64,000 bases of DNA from Vigna angularis (taxonomy: Eukaryota > Streptophyta > Magnoliopsida > Fabales > Fabaceae), in contig NC_068974.1 of the NCBI RefSeq assembly GCF_016808095.1, positions 31,170,825 through 31,234,824 on the forward strand, in the 5' to 3' direction. Positions 13,561 to 28,190 of the stretch are shown piece after piece. Each line of letters opens with the position of its first letter. Positions within the stretch are counted from its first letter, which is position 1. The notes under the pieces were generated by a model. That model made no database searches. It saw nothing but the letters and a program-made list of their open reading frames with translations, and had not been told where the DNA came from. The position numbers and the translations under genes were made by a program.

Positions 13561-14082
13561 CCTGACTCAATGGAGAGTTCTAAAATAGCTTTTGATGTCA
13601 GATTGAATACCAATTCGCTTAATTAATTCAAAATTCTCACTTATCCAATTCAAAACCAAACCAAATAAGATAAGCAAAATCCAACATCAATTGCATCAAC
13701 AACCCAACAACTCATATTGCAAACTTTACCTATTTCAAATTAGATTTTAATGAACTAAAAGGCTAAACAAGTATTAAATGGCCGAAAAACAAACTCAAAC
13801 ATCAAGTTTATCTCTAAAACCACTCCTCTATAAATTCATTTATCAAAACCTTCAAATTAGATCCAAAAACCAGCCGAAACTCTCATCTTTTACTAAATCA
13901 AGATTGAACAGAAATTTTCAAAACAATTATAATTTCAATTACTTTAGCTTAAGTGAACAAAAACAAGTAATAATCAACAAAGACTCCTAGTAAGGTTTTT
14001 TCAATATCAAATTAACACATTTCGATTCAAGTTCAAACAACAACATAACATAATTTCAACAAACTCAATCTTTTGTTCTCTT
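13561..14082. other. Intergenic DNA, no gene seen
   Basis: A 70-codon open frame at 13778-13990 is rich in Asn, Lys and Ser and has no recognisable domain. Nothing else is supported. Confidence 0.45.
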
Positions 14083-14275
14083 TTTGTCTTAAAAAAATCA
14101 AAACTAATTTAAAAATATTATTTTCTTTTGTCTTAAGAAAATTAAAACTAATTTAAAAATAATTATTCACCGATCAAATAAACAATAAAAACTAATTTAA
14201 AGATATTGTTTACATCAACACTAATTTAAAGATATTTTTTTCTTTTGTCTTAAAAAAATCAAAACATTTTTTATA
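14083..14275 (+). repeat. Degenerate tandem repeat, about 55-bp units
   Basis: TTTGTCTTAA followed by AAACTAATTTAAAAATATT-type sequence recurs at about 14083, 14127 and 14240. Partial units carrying only AAACTAATTTAAAGATATT lie between them. Confidence 0.65.
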
Positions 14276-15169
14276 ATTTAAATAAAAATAAGTTTTTTTA
14301 TTCAATTAAATTTTGTTACGAAAGTCAATTTTTTAATTAAACCTAAATTAAAGCTTTTATAAGATTTAATTCAAAGATTTTTGTTAGATTATTTGGTCGA
14401 TATTGGGTGAATAATTAGTTTTCTTTTCTAACTTATGAGGTTTTACTTGACCTATATGTTGTTGTTTCTTGCATTTTCTTCTTCTATTGCTTCTTTCGAT
14501 TTCCTCAGCTAAAACTGATAGACTACCACCATTCATCTTTAAAAAAATGAAATAAAAATTTTCACTCTCTGAAAAAATCATTAGAGTGATTTATTGGTCT
14601 ATAAATAAACTCTCAAAATAAAAAGGATTGAAAAAAATAGAGGAGATTAAAATTTAAGATTGTGGTTCTGTGATGAAAAATTATGAAAACTCTAGAAATA
14701 GTAGAAAGAAGAAGTACTAAGTCCAAAACCAAACTTACAATGAATGAAAATTATTGGTGTTATGTTACTTGATGTTAAGATTTCAAATGTCTCTTTTACA
14801 CTCATCATAAAAGCCCCTTTTATCTTTTTTTTTCTCCCTTTCTTTAAACTTTGAAGCTGAATGATTTGGCTACAATATATATTTTGTTTAATTTATTTTT
14901 GTCAGGCGCATAAGATAGAATGTTAATATATGTTTTGGTGATCTTATTATTATTATGATTATTGTGCTATAGTACAAGTAATCATATAATTGCATGGATT
15001 TTATACTACCTTATACATATTACTTATCATGAATGTGATTTGAGATGTTGATTAAACCTATCATTTTTCTAAAACTGAATACTGATTTGTAAAAAAATAT
15101 TTTTGAACCGATTAGAATAATATTAATGTATAATAAATGTTATAAAAATTATCTTCCCTAACTGAAAAA

Positions 15170-17235
<2,066 letters not shown>

Positions 17236-17600
17236 TACCAACTTTCACAACGGTTATGACACAAAGTCGTGATATATGTTACTTCCATAATTTTTATGGT
17301 AAAGACTATCGTGATATATGTTACTTTCACGACATATCACAACATGGTATATACTGTCATGATATATATTTATTATAACCAAATTATTTGAATTTGAAAT
17401 CGAAATATTACGACAGTAAAAAAATAAACCATTATGATAATTTAATTTTATGTAATTTATTTATATAATGACTATGAATAATATGATCATGATTTACAAA
17501 AATAACGATAATAACCGATTCGTTATGATTTTAATTAATTTTTTCACAACAACGATGTGATCAACGATGATAAAAAAATTTACAGCAATATTTAATTTAA
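17236..17600. mobile_element. Transposon-like fragment with repeated CGTGATATATGTTAC motifs
   Basis: CGTGATATATGTTACTT occurs twice (near 17266 and 17310), with related variants such as TCATGATATATATTT. Inverted forms (CACGACATATCAC, near 17326) and repeated AACGATAATAACCG / CAACGATGTGATCAACG stretches follow. Interspersed direct and inverted motifs like these are typical of subterminal regions of DNA transposons. No terminal inverted repeat or target duplication was fixed. Confidence 0.35.
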
Positions 17601-20420
17601 ACATATTTATTAAATAAAAATAAAATTTTAAATAAATTGTGTAAATATTTGTTATGACGATTATATGATTAGTGAAACCTAAAAGAAATGTGAAGAGTGG
17701 TACTAATTTTAAAAGAGAAGTGGGTTTTGTTTTGTAATGGGAGAGGGAAAGAAAAAAGTGAGAGTTTGATTTGGAAATCGGAATGCATTTAATAGGTAAT
17801 TAAAAGGAGATGAGAAAAATCTGGTAGCCATTTTATCTAGAGTGGTACAAAGAGACTTAATGAGTACTTTCTGCTACATCACAATTAATCATTGACACAC
17901 AACAACTAAACAACCAACCATCATCACTGTCACTCTGCAACTCACTACCACAATTAAATTCTCACTAACAAGAAATGCAAAATCTCCATAACAGAACCTT
18001 ACATGCTTAATAATTCCCAGTTTTAAACCATGAAACATCCTACATCAGTCCACATCATTTTTCCCACCTCACTCTCCATCATGTCTCATCATCCACCCTT
18101 TCTTCCTCCTCAAATCATATCATATCATATATTAATCTCCTTAATGTCACACTTTAATCTCATATTACACTCTATTTAATATCCAAACAACAATCACCTA
18201 TCAACTAATCATTTCTTTTTTTAGTTTCTTGACTTTTTCAATATCAACTTTGACCAGTTGCTTATGGAAGAAAGATTCGTTTCTATATATATATATAAGA
18301 CTAATGACAAAGTTAATAAGACCTCTAACTGAAATATATATATATATATATATATGCAAGTTTTTCAAAGGTGAGTGGATATAATATTTAAATTTTATCA
18401 ATTAGAATTGGACCTCTGTCTTTGCATTCATACATTTCTTAATATATGGACGTTTTATAGTAATATATTATTTTATTTACAAAAAATCATGTTAAACTTA
18501 TATTTATAATAATTCTATAATTGGTCTATCTATTTCATATTATTTTTTAATTCTTATGAATAATAATATGTAGTTAGTCTTCTTTCGTTGATCCTTACTT
18601 ATATTTTCAAATTAAATAAGAATAAAATATAAATTATTCATATGGTAAATAATTGCACAAATATCAATAATCCTCACAATATAGAAATCCCACGGTGTAA
18701 AGAGGAAGTATTCAATTTTTCAAAATTTTAAGTTAAATATATTTTTAATTATTACACTTTTATCAAAATTATAATTTATTTTTCTCTTAAATTTGAATAT
18801 AATTTAATTTTAAATTTTAAAAATAAACTAATATAATTTTCTTAACCAAACCAATTTAAATTTTTATAACATAGAAAATAGTGTTACTGGCTGACATTAT
18901 ACCGTTTCATACATTCGAAATTTCAGCTTAAAATGTTATTTAATCGATAAAAAGATTTAATATTTTTATGTTAAAAGAATTATAACCATTTTATTTTTAA
19001 AGTTTAAAATCCAAAATACATCAAAATTTAAAATGAAAATAAATTTTAATTTTATGCAATTTAAAAACTATAAACACATTTAATCTTAAATTCAAATATA
19101 TATATATATATAATTTAAAATATATTTTTAAAGTAAATATATTTTACATATTTAACTCTTTAAAAGAAATTCTACATGATTTTAAAACTTTTTAACACTC
19201 TAAAAATATTAATAGCTACCGCTGCAAATCCCTAATTTCTTCCAACATTACACACACTCCAAACCACATAGTAATTTTTATACAACCGCCGTTAGTTTTG
19301 TTTACACAAAAAATTATATTTAGAATAAAAAAGTAAAAACAAAGTTAATTTCCATTTTATCTAAATTTATTGTATTGCAATTGAAAGAAACAACTAAGAG
19401 CGTATTCCGATTTTACCTGCATAATTTAAATTAATTTTTATTTTTCATTAAACTTTAATAGCAGTAGACACACGCGATTCAAAACGTTGTTTATTCACAT
19501 TTTTTTTAACGTTAGAATAATAAAATTTTAAGAAAATACATGATTTCGTGATAGTTATTTAAAAAAATATATAAATTATGTTTTAAGTGAATAATTTATT
19601 TAATTAGTTTAAGTATTAAATAATAATATTATTTTTACCTGTTAAAAGAATATAATTATCTAACTAAAGAATGACATAAGAAATCATACATTCTTTATTC
19701 AATATATTTCATCACTTTCTTTTAAGTGAATGATTTATAAGCTATAACTAATTTTGTTTAATTCCAATTAAGTTGAACTCATTTAATTTCTTAATAAAAG
19801 ACAGAAACCTAGATAAAGTTAGCAGCTATTAAGGTTTATTCCATTTGGTTACAGTATTAGTGCTTTATCTTCGTGCTTGTTCTTGACCTGGGCCATGAAC
19901 ATGAACCGCAGGAAAGTTGGTGGCGTGCCATTCTTGTAATTTCACCAAAAGTAAGGGGCAATGAATTGTGTGACGTCAGCAAGATAGCTACCCGCACTAC
20001 TAACTCATGGGGAAAGATAAATTATTGAATGCTTTTCTTTATCAATGCATATTTATCACTTCAGGTTTTCAGTCAATTTTAACATGAAATTTAATTATAA
20101 ACAACTTTTTTAATTTATTATCAACCCACAAAATTCTATACTATTAAGTAAAAAATGAAAAACATGAATTACGTAATTTTAATTTTATCAATAATCCAAA
20201 TTTTATAATGTTTAAGTAAGAGAAAATTTCTCTTCATCATGCAGATATTAAAATCATGGTTTTACACTTAAACACACTTAAATGAAGTTAAACATGTTTT
20301 AACAAGATAAAGTTTGAAGTTTATAACTTTGAAACTAAGATTGACTTTGGAAGAAAATGAATGTGTTGGTAAAAAGAAAATGATCTTAAACAGAGGGAAA
20401 TTTCAAATCAAACAATAATT
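17601..20420. other. Intergenic DNA upstream of the LHW-type gene
   Basis: AT-rich, with two short TA runs near 18283-18297 and 18335-18355. No gene is seen. The distal part is presumably promoter of the downstream gene. Confidence 0.5.
19971..19978. promoter_or_regulatory. TGACGTCA palindrome (candidate bZIP/TGA site)
   Basis: A perfect TGACGTCA palindrome in a locally GC-richer stretch about 1.28 kb upstream of the LHW-type start codon. TGA-class bZIP factors bind this sequence in plants; whether this copy is used is unknown. Confidence 0.3.
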
Positions 20421-20749
20421 TTGCGATGGCCACCACCACTGCTGCTGAGAACAGACACCTATGTTTCATTTCACAATCCGACAAAGCTTTCTCTACTGAG
20501 TGGCTCCCAATGTAATATTCCCCAAATTCCCTCCTTTTTCACAACCCTTTTCTCTTCCTCTCACTTCCATTTATTTTCTCATAAGGGTCATCAGAAAGAG
20601 AGAGAAAGAAAACACCCCACACATACAGAACAGAACAAAGGAAGCTGAAGAAAGAGAAAGCACATCACAGTTCCACAGAACCTGAACGTAAACACAGACA
20701 CCAACGATCTTACTCTCACTTCACCTCACCAACTAAGCCACACCCTTTT

Positions 20750-20808
20750 CATCATCATCATCATCATCATCATCATCTTCTTCTTCTTCTTCTTCATCTT
20801 CTTCTTCT
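20750..20808 (+). repeat. (TCA)n/(TTC)n microsatellite in the leader
   Basis: A run of about ten TCA triplets passes into TTC triplets, with one TCA interruption. It lies about 40-100 bp before the first upstream ORF of the LHW-type gene and is probably transcribed. Confidence 0.9.
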
Positions 20809-20848
20809 CAGCAACTTTATCTTTCTTTCTACCGTATTCTCTGCACAA

Positions 20849-20896
20849 ATGGAGGTCATAGCTCTCTACAAGCTTGAATCTCGTGGGATAGTGTAG
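20849..20896 (+). promoter_or_regulatory. Upstream ORF 1 of the LHW-type gene (15 codons)
   Basis: ATG-to-TAG small frame reading MEVIALYKLESRGIV. It lies in the pyrimidine-rich presumed 5' leader, about 350 bp before the main ATG, and terminates well before it. The reading frame is seen; transcription and translation are inferred. Confidence 0.45.
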
Positions 20897-21015
20897 TTCC
20901 TTCGAGACCTTTCCTTTACGACTTTGTAACTCTCGAGCTCGTTCTTCTTCCTCTTCGTGCTCTCCTTTTCTCTTTACCTTCCTCTTTCGCTCTCTAGAAC
21001 TTCCTCTGCCGGAGG

Positions 21016-21126
21016 ATGGCCATCTCGTGCCGGAAACTGACCGTCGTGAACTTGGATCCGGAGAGAAAGCGAAGCGGGGGGTTGAGGACTAAACAGGCGG
21101 GGAGAGGATCGTGCCGTGGTAGTTAG
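21016..21126 (+). promoter_or_regulatory. Upstream ORF 2 of the LHW-type gene (36 codons)
   Basis: Starts in the context AGGATGGCC (purine at -3 and G at +4, favourable for initiation) and reads MAISCRKLTVVNLDPERKRS... to TAG at 21124-21126. The peptide is basic and Gly/Arg-rich. GC content is far higher than in the surrounding DNA, as in coding or leader sequence. Confidence 0.5.
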
Positions 21127-21136
21127 TTTTTCGGGA

Positions 21137-21181
21137 ATGTGCTTTTTGCTCTCTCTCTCTTTCTTCGTGAATGAATGCTAG
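21137..21181 (+). promoter_or_regulatory. Upstream ORF 3 of the LHW-type gene (14 codons)
   Basis: Short frame MCFLLSLSFFVNEC followed by TAG. It starts 10 bp after the stop of upstream ORF 2, and its end overlaps the start of upstream ORF 4. Confidence 0.4.
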
Positions 21182-21278
21182 TGTGACTCCATTGCGTTGG
21201 AAAAAGGATAACTTTTTACCGGTTTCGGAACCCCTTTTGCGAAAAACCAAATGGGGTTTTTGCTCAAAGAGGTTTTGA
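21171..21278 (+). promoter_or_regulatory. Upstream ORF 4, overlapping the main start codon
   Basis: A 35-codon frame starting MNASVTPLRWKKDNF begins 80 bp before the main ATG (21251) and ends at TGA 21276-21278, 25 bp inside the main coding sequence and in a different frame. Ribosomes that translate it cannot reach the main start by ordinary reinitiation, so it should reduce output unless bypassed. Its presence is read directly; its role depends on the transcript really including it. Confidence 0.5.
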
Positions 21279-21379
21279 GGACTCTGTGCTCAAGGAATCG
21301 CTGGTCTTATGCCGTGTTTTGGAAGATCGGTTGCAACAATTCCAAGTGAGTTTCAAATGCCTTTTCTTTGTGTCTTGTG

Positions 21380-21457
<78 letters not shown>

Positions 21458-24400
21458 TTTTAGCTTGTGAGAAATTCAGGGAGAATCAGGTTGGCTTGTT
21501 GGGTTTTTTTTCGGTTGGATGTGATTTTGATGCTCGTACTTTCAAAGAGGGATCTCAAGTGTTTAGATTCTATTTCCGGGGTTGCTTCGTTTTCGAGATA
21601 AAGTCCACATGTTAGTTCCTGTTTTGGAACTTTATTTGGGCCTTTGTTGCTTCTCTTCTGTTTTGTTTTCAAGAATCTTTTGTTTCTTTAAAACATAAGT
21701 TTGTTTTTTTAACTAAAAAGAAGTTTATTTGCCTTGATTTGTAAAGGCAATATCTATTGATTCAGTACTTGTTTGATTCTGTTTGGTCTTATCTTCTTGT
21801 GTCGTTAATAAAAATCTGACCCTTTTCTTCTTGAGCTAATTTGAAACGTTGTCGGTTTAATCTTATAATCTCTCTATTTAATACTAATCACCATGATGCT
21901 TTGAGTATTCTGTTGAAAAATCTGTTAAATTTTTAAGCTTTAAATAGTTAAATTACTGAATCAATTACAAGTGAGAAAAAGGGTTTACTTAGCTCAGGAT
22001 CTTCAATTTGAAGCTTGTAATTGTGAAAAGAATTATGAACTATAATTAGTAGTTTGTGCTTGGTTTTATGTATTGTTTTGTATGTAGACATTAACTACAA
22101 ACATAGAAAACTGCTGTTTTATTTATTTATTTTTTCCTTAATCTCCTGTAAACCATTTCCTTTGTTTTTTTTTTGTCCTTCGTTTGCTTTCCCACAATGT
22201 TTTCTAACCTGCCAGGTAGATGCCAAAATATTATGCTTTGTCTTTATACCCTGATTGCAGCTATGGTTTGTTTGTTTGAGTTAACTGAGTATGGTTTACT
22301 TGTCAGGCTGTTAATCTGGGAAGATCACTACTATGAACCCTTGCCATCTCCTTTCCCTCCACGTACTGTTGGGATGTCTAATTTTCCATACCGAGACGGG
22401 GAAGGGTGCTGGTTTTCTTCTGAGTCTCAACTGGGGATTCAGGAGGAGGACAGAGTCGGTGGATTGATTAACAAAATGATGTTGAATAATTCAGTCAGTA
22501 TTGCTGGAGAAGGGTTGGTCCTCCCTGTTTTGCCTTTTCATTGCTTATCATTATCAATATTTGAAGTGTTTTCCTTCTCATTCCCATCTTACTCAAGTGC
22601 CATCTTTTGTTGTTAACCAGGATGGTTGGACGGACAACATTTACAGGAAACTATCAGTGGATTCTTATGAACAATTTCAGTAGAGATGCATATCCACCAG
22701 AGGTATGGAGTTGATTCTATTTCCCCAGGATTATGAGCTAATAGTTTATGATTAATATCTTAGTTTCCTTTTGAAGTTTGATGGTAAGGCAGATAAATTT
22801 TCTATAATCTTCCATTGTCTTGGTTCATTTTTCTAAATAAGAATTTTTTTAACTCAAGCTGTTGGTCAAATGAGTGTATAAGAAGTGGATGACTTATGCT
22901 TCTTTTATGTGATAGAGTGTATTTATTTCAATAATGGTCAAAGGCTTGGAGTAGGTGAACATATGAACTTCTTTTTCATTTCTCTTTATTACTGTTTTAT
23001 TTTGTAGGTATATTCTGAGTTGCATTACCAATTTTCTGCTGGAATGCAGGTTTGTGATTTTTTTGTGTATCTCACAGTACCAGTTATTATCCTAGAGTTG
23101 GATTTTTATTACTGTTTCTTAACTGTGGACTACTATCGTTTGCAGACAGTAGCAGTTATTCCTGTGCTTCCTCATGGGGTTGTTCAATTTGGTTCTTTAT
23201 TTCCAGTAAGCCTTTCTCAAGCTTTCTATAATTTTAAAGAAACTTAAGACCATGTCTGAAATGATATTTTGATGGAAAATGGGATTATGATGAGAAGTCA
23301 CATTCTTTGGATCATAAATAAGTGCTTTAGGTCAACTTAAAAGCCATATACCATACATGGATCACACCATTTATGGCATGAATGTGTCCATCCTTGAAAA
23401 CTGAAAGAATGGCATGAGTTCTTTTGCTTAGAATGTGTCTATCATTAAAAGTTCATGATTGTGAACATACCCGAGTTTTCTGGTAACTGAATATAGATAC
23501 ATGCAGCCAAGTAAGTTTGGTGTTTGTCCGCTCCCCGATGTTAGCTAATGCAGCCATTCAATCTTGTTACTGCAGATAATGGAAGATGTTGGATTTGTGA
23601 ATGATGTGAAGAACTTGATCTTGCAATTGGGATGTGTACCTGGTGCCCTTCTTTCTGAAGATTATTCAGCAAAAGTTTCGAGTGAAAGACTTGGTGTACC
23701 TGTCACTGCTGATACACCAGTCATTACTTCCAAATGCACTCCCTCTGCAGCTAATGGCTCCAACCAACTAACTAATTCTACTATTGCTTCAAGGTCTGTG
23801 ACTCCATCACCTCATCCACCAAGGGGAGAAATAGATAATTACCAGGGTTCTGCATTGACTCCTCAAACCTATGACCAAAACCAAATATTTGATAGCATTT
23901 GCCAACCAAAGTCTCATTCAATGGTAAAAACAATGGCCTATAGCCAGCAGAAGAAGACGGTCTTCCATACTGAAGCTAAAGTGATACCGACAAATTTTGA
24001 TTCATGTATGCAACAGCCTTCTGCTTATAATTCCAGATCTGCATTCAATGAATTAGCTGGCTTCAATCAATTAAATCTGAGTTGCAACCTTAACTATATG
24101 GAACAACAAACATCAGGTGTTGGGAGACAGAGTCACGTTAATCCCAACATGAATCCATCAAGTGCCTCAAACATGCCTCAACTGAAAACAGGTGTAGGCA
24201 AAATTCTTGAACAGAATCAGAGTTCTGGTGGCGGTTCACTATTTGGAGGAATCCCAATATGTGGTGGGAGTAATCTTTTGAGGACAAATATGATTAACTG
24301 CTCTGTTTCAAATTCTCCCAAAGTACCCACTTCTGAATTTTCTGGAAGTCACAAGATTGAGTTTGGGCTTCAAAATAACAATTCAACAACTGATACTGGG

Positions 24401-26615
24401 GTCTGTTCTGTGCCTAATTTCTGTAACCAATCAGTTACCAGTCACATGAATCTAGAAAACTCTGCTCAGAAGAACCTTCCCATTGATTTAAAGCATGCTT
24501 GTGATGCTTTCGTTTCAACTGATCAAAGGATACATGATGATTTGCTTCATACCGCTCTTAATATTCCGTCTCTTCATCTTGAGGAGAATGAGCCTATGGG
24601 TGATAATATCCCTGGTTTTGTTCAAGATTGCCTCAATAAAGATTTTACTAGTGTGGTGAAAATGAATGTTAAGCATGAAGAGACCTATAATCAACTTCCA
24701 TCAGGGGATGATCTCTTCGATGTTTTAGGCGTGGATTTGAAAAGGAAACTACTCAATGGAAACTGGGATAATTTGCTTGCCAGTGATTCAGAGGCCAACA
24801 GAGAGCGTCTAGATAAAAAGGCAACATGCATGAATTTGCCTGGTGTACGTCCTGATAACAGCTATTCAGTTAAGGAAGCAATATCAGACAGTGGGATCTT
24901 CTCAGGAACGGGCACTGACCACCTCTTAGATGCTGTTGTTTCAAAAGCTCAATCTGCTCCAAAACAGAGTTCTGATGAAATGTCTTGCAGGACAACATTG
25001 ACAAGGGTTAGTACTGCCTCCGTTTCCTCTCCTGCCTGCAACCAGGTTCTGTCTGATCATGTCCTGAAGGGATTGTTTGATTTTCCCAAGAACGGGGCTA
25101 AAAGAGCTGCTGGGGAAACCAGTTCTCTTAGGTCTGGGTGCAGCAAGGATGATGCTGGAAACTGCTCTCAAATGACTTCCATATATGGTTCTAAGCTTAG
25201 TTCATGGGTTGAGAATGGTAGTAGTGTGAAACGTGAAAGCAGCGTTTCAACTGGATACTCTAAGAGACCAGAAGAAGTTTGCAAATCAAATAGGAAAAGG
25301 CTTAAACCTGGAGAGAATCCTAGACCTCGCCCTAAAGATCGCCAAATGATTCAAGATCGTGTTAAAGAATTAAGGGAAATTGTGCCAAACGGAGCAAAAG
25401 TATGTAGCCTTTCTTGTGCTCTCGTACATATCAGTCCTGAACTTTTTGTTTACTTATCAGATCTTGGTGCTGACTTTATTTTCTTTAATTTCTTATTATA
25501 ATTCAACAGTGTAGCATAGATGCACTTCTGGAAAAGACAATCAAGCATATGCTTTTCCTGCAAAGTGTAACAAAGCATGCTGACAAGCTGAAACAGACAG
25601 GGGAATCTAAGGTATAAATATCATCCACTGCTTTTTTTGTCAGTATGTTAGATTCAAGCAACTTATCTAGTTATGGTATTGCGATTGTTTTCGTTTTCAC
25701 CAGCATTGTATTGATATGTTGAGTAAAAGAAGGATGAATAGCTGATTCAATGTTTTGCCTCTAGAAAATACTGAAAATTCATTCTTTCCTGAATATGCAG
25801 ATTGTTAGTAAAGAAGGTGGGTTGCTATTAAAAGACAACTTTGAAGGAGGGGCTACATGGGCATATGAGGTTGGCTCGCAATCAATGGTTTGTCCAATCA
25901 TTGTTGAGGATCTTAATCCACCTCGTCAGATGCTAGTAGAGGTAATAATAGAAGCATTATAATTTTGTAACATCCCTTATCCATTAAGTGTAAGTGTTGG
26001 AGTCTAGATTCTCTGTTGGGTTTTTTGGCGCCGTCATCTGCCGAACATTAATAATACACTGATGTTGGAACTTTAAACATCTTTTTAATATATTTTAAAA
26101 CATCAAAATCAGTGTCCATGAGCATATTTTGAAGACACAATATAGGAGCAGCACAGAAAAACCCAGCAGAGAACTCAAATTCGTAAGTTTTGCCTTAATC
26201 TGTTGTGTTTGCTTGGTTTTTGCAGATGCTTTGTGAGGAACGGGGTTTCTTTCTGGAAATAGCTGACTTAATCAGAGGATTAGGATTAACTATCTTGAAG
26301 GGAGTTATGGAAGCTCGTAATGACAAGATCTGGGCACGCTTTGCAGTTGAGGTAATACACTGTCAAGGGAAATAGATGATCATAACTCACAAGTATTATT
26401 ATGGTAGTGACGTGATAAATTTTTATTTGCAGGCCAACAGGGACGTGACGAGGATGGAAATATTTATGTCACTGGTTCGTCTTTTGGATCAAACAGTGAA
26501 GGGTGGTGCATCTTCATCGAATGCAACTGATAATAACAACGTGATGATGTATCATCATTCTTTCCCACAAGCTACCCAGATAGCAGCAACTGGTAGACCT
26601 AGTAGTTTGCAATGA
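21251..26615 (+). CDS. LHW: LONESOME HIGHWAY-type atypical bHLH transcription factor
   Basis: Ten exons: 21251-21345, 22307-22513, 22621-22702, 23008-23049, 23146-23205, 23576-25399, 25510-25611, 25801-25941, 26226-26351, 26433-26615. All introns are GT-AG, all junctions keep frame, and the sum is 953 codons plus TGA. The start MGFLLKEVLRTLCSRNRWSY and the following FWKIGC and LLIWEDHYYE match the N-terminal bHLH-MYC_N domain of the LHW family (about residues 1-190). A long Ser/Asn-rich middle follows (exon 6, residues 163-770). The atypical basic/HLH region spans about 734-795 (RPRPKDRQMIQDRVKELR, then CSIDALLEKTIKHMLFLQSV), without the His-Glu-Arg pattern of E-box binders. A conserved C-terminal domain (about 805-925) includes WAYEVGSQSMVCPIIVEDL. 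In Arabidopsis, LHW pairs with TMO5-class bHLH proteins in the nucleus to drive vascular cell divisions and cytokinin synthesis. The protein is longer than Arabidopsis LHW (about 650 residues), mostly in the middle region. Intron 1 holds a CT/TA microsatellite. An LHW-like paralogue is the main alternative name. Confidence 0.93.
21381..21456 (+). repeat. (CT)n(TA)n compound microsatellite in LHW intron 1
   Basis: About 39 bp of near-pure CT passes into 37 bp of TA. It starts about 35 bp after the intron 1 donor (GTGAGT at 21346). Confidence 0.95.
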
Positions 26616-28054
26616 AGCATCATCCATTGTAGTTTCTTGGCATCAAATTCACTCTAAAAAACTTAAGGTGAAGATAACTTAGTGAAGGGCATCTCAAATG
26701 CATTTGTATTTGTATTATGTACATGCATGTTTCCTCCAGTGCCTTCCAAAGCCAGTGTTGGCAGTGTCTGCTGGTGCTTTAGGCAACTTAGATAACTTGC
26801 ATTTTTTCTTTCTCTTGGGAGTAATGCCACTTGTCACCAACTGGGATAAGGCTTTTATTGATGTTTGTTGATGAGTAATGCCATTGGTATTGTTGTATAG
26901 AAACTGTAGGATTTGCAAAGGGCGTTCACGAGTTTGACCATGGAGCTCTTGCATGTGTTGCTCTTTTATGACCATTTTTCACCATGTTTTTTCTTTCTTG
27001 GAGTGGTGATATTGGCTGTTATAATATACAATTTGTATTGATATCAGAGCTTTGTGTGATTTGTATACCAGTCTATGCTAAATGACTGTAATCATGCATG
27101 CATGCATGAATGTTTGTGTTTTGCTAAGGATCAAGGTAATCTTGAACTCTAAGAAGTGATTACATAACTTCAGTTTTTTTAATGTCAGAATAACAAGTTA
27201 TTAATACTTGATTTAAAATTGAGGTAGGTGGTAGGTTGATTAAGAATCCAAAACTTTTGGAATAATAACTATACATCTTATATCTTATGATGGTTATTTG
27301 TTGGATTTATTATGTTATTTGTTATTGGATAACTTATAAATGTTTAGTTTTATTTAATATGATTAGTTGTTTCTATTTTTCTCCTATATTAATTACGTTT
27401 ACAAACAATATAGTTTGGGATTTCTGAAGTGATTTCGTTCTTACAGTTATCAGTGACACATAAAATATGCACTTGTGTTTGGCCAAAACTGCAAATGTAC
27501 AGTGTTGGGCCGTTTTAATATAACAACGAAGAATAATTTAAATATTTAAAATTTAATTCAATTAATTTAAAAATCAATTTATTTAGGAATGGGAATTTTT
27601 TAATTGAAATATCAATGAAGTCAAATTAACCTAAATTATATTAGGCCTGAACTATGGAAGGAATTGAGTTCATTTGTGTTTTGGGTACGAGGTTGAGTTA
27701 TATTAAATACTTACACAATTTCTTATGAGATGTTGTTCCTCTTCTAGTCTTTGTCTTTATTCCATTAGGTGGTTTATTTGTGAAATGTTTTCTAATGCTT
27801 AAATTAGTAAATTGTTCATAGGGGAGTTCAAAGTAATGGTAATAAATGCATACTAATTGTGATAATCTATTTTTTATTTTTGATTTATATTTATAGTTTC
27901 TAGCATGAGTTTGGGAGTAGTGAAATTTTAATCTCAGTTTAATCTCAGTTCAATTACTTCTAATTACTATTTATCTTAATTTTTGTAAAAAACCTGTTTG
28001 TTGACTTAAGGTCGGACGTATCTGTTCCTGACCGTTCGGTCCCGCACTTTGATT
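26616..28054. other. 3' flank of the LHW-type gene and intergenic DNA
   Basis: The first few hundred bases are probably 3' UTR, though no poly(A) signal was fixed. A (GCAT)n run lies near 27095-27109. One CCGTTCGGT motif like those in the retroelements of this window occurs near 28032. No gene is seen. Confidence 0.45.
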
Positions 28055-28190
28055 TTTTCACATTCAATCACTACTTAGTTGCTTGCTTCTCTCAAGCTGT
28101 TCGATTTGTTTGGTGTGGAGTATTTTCACATTCAATCACTACTTAGTTGCTTGCTTCTCTCAAGCTGTTCGATTTGTTTGGTGTGGAGTA
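28055..28190 (+). repeat. Perfect 68-bp tandem duplication
   Basis: The unit at 28055-28122 (TTTTCACATTCAATCACTAC...TGGTGTGGAGTA) is repeated without change at 28123-28190, implying a recent event. Confidence 0.92.

Noticed and set aside
23564..23575. Upstream extension of LHW exon 6 to a TTG start
   Set aside because: The open frame merely runs into the intron; TGCAG at 23571-23575 is a canonical acceptor and the upstream exons join in frame.
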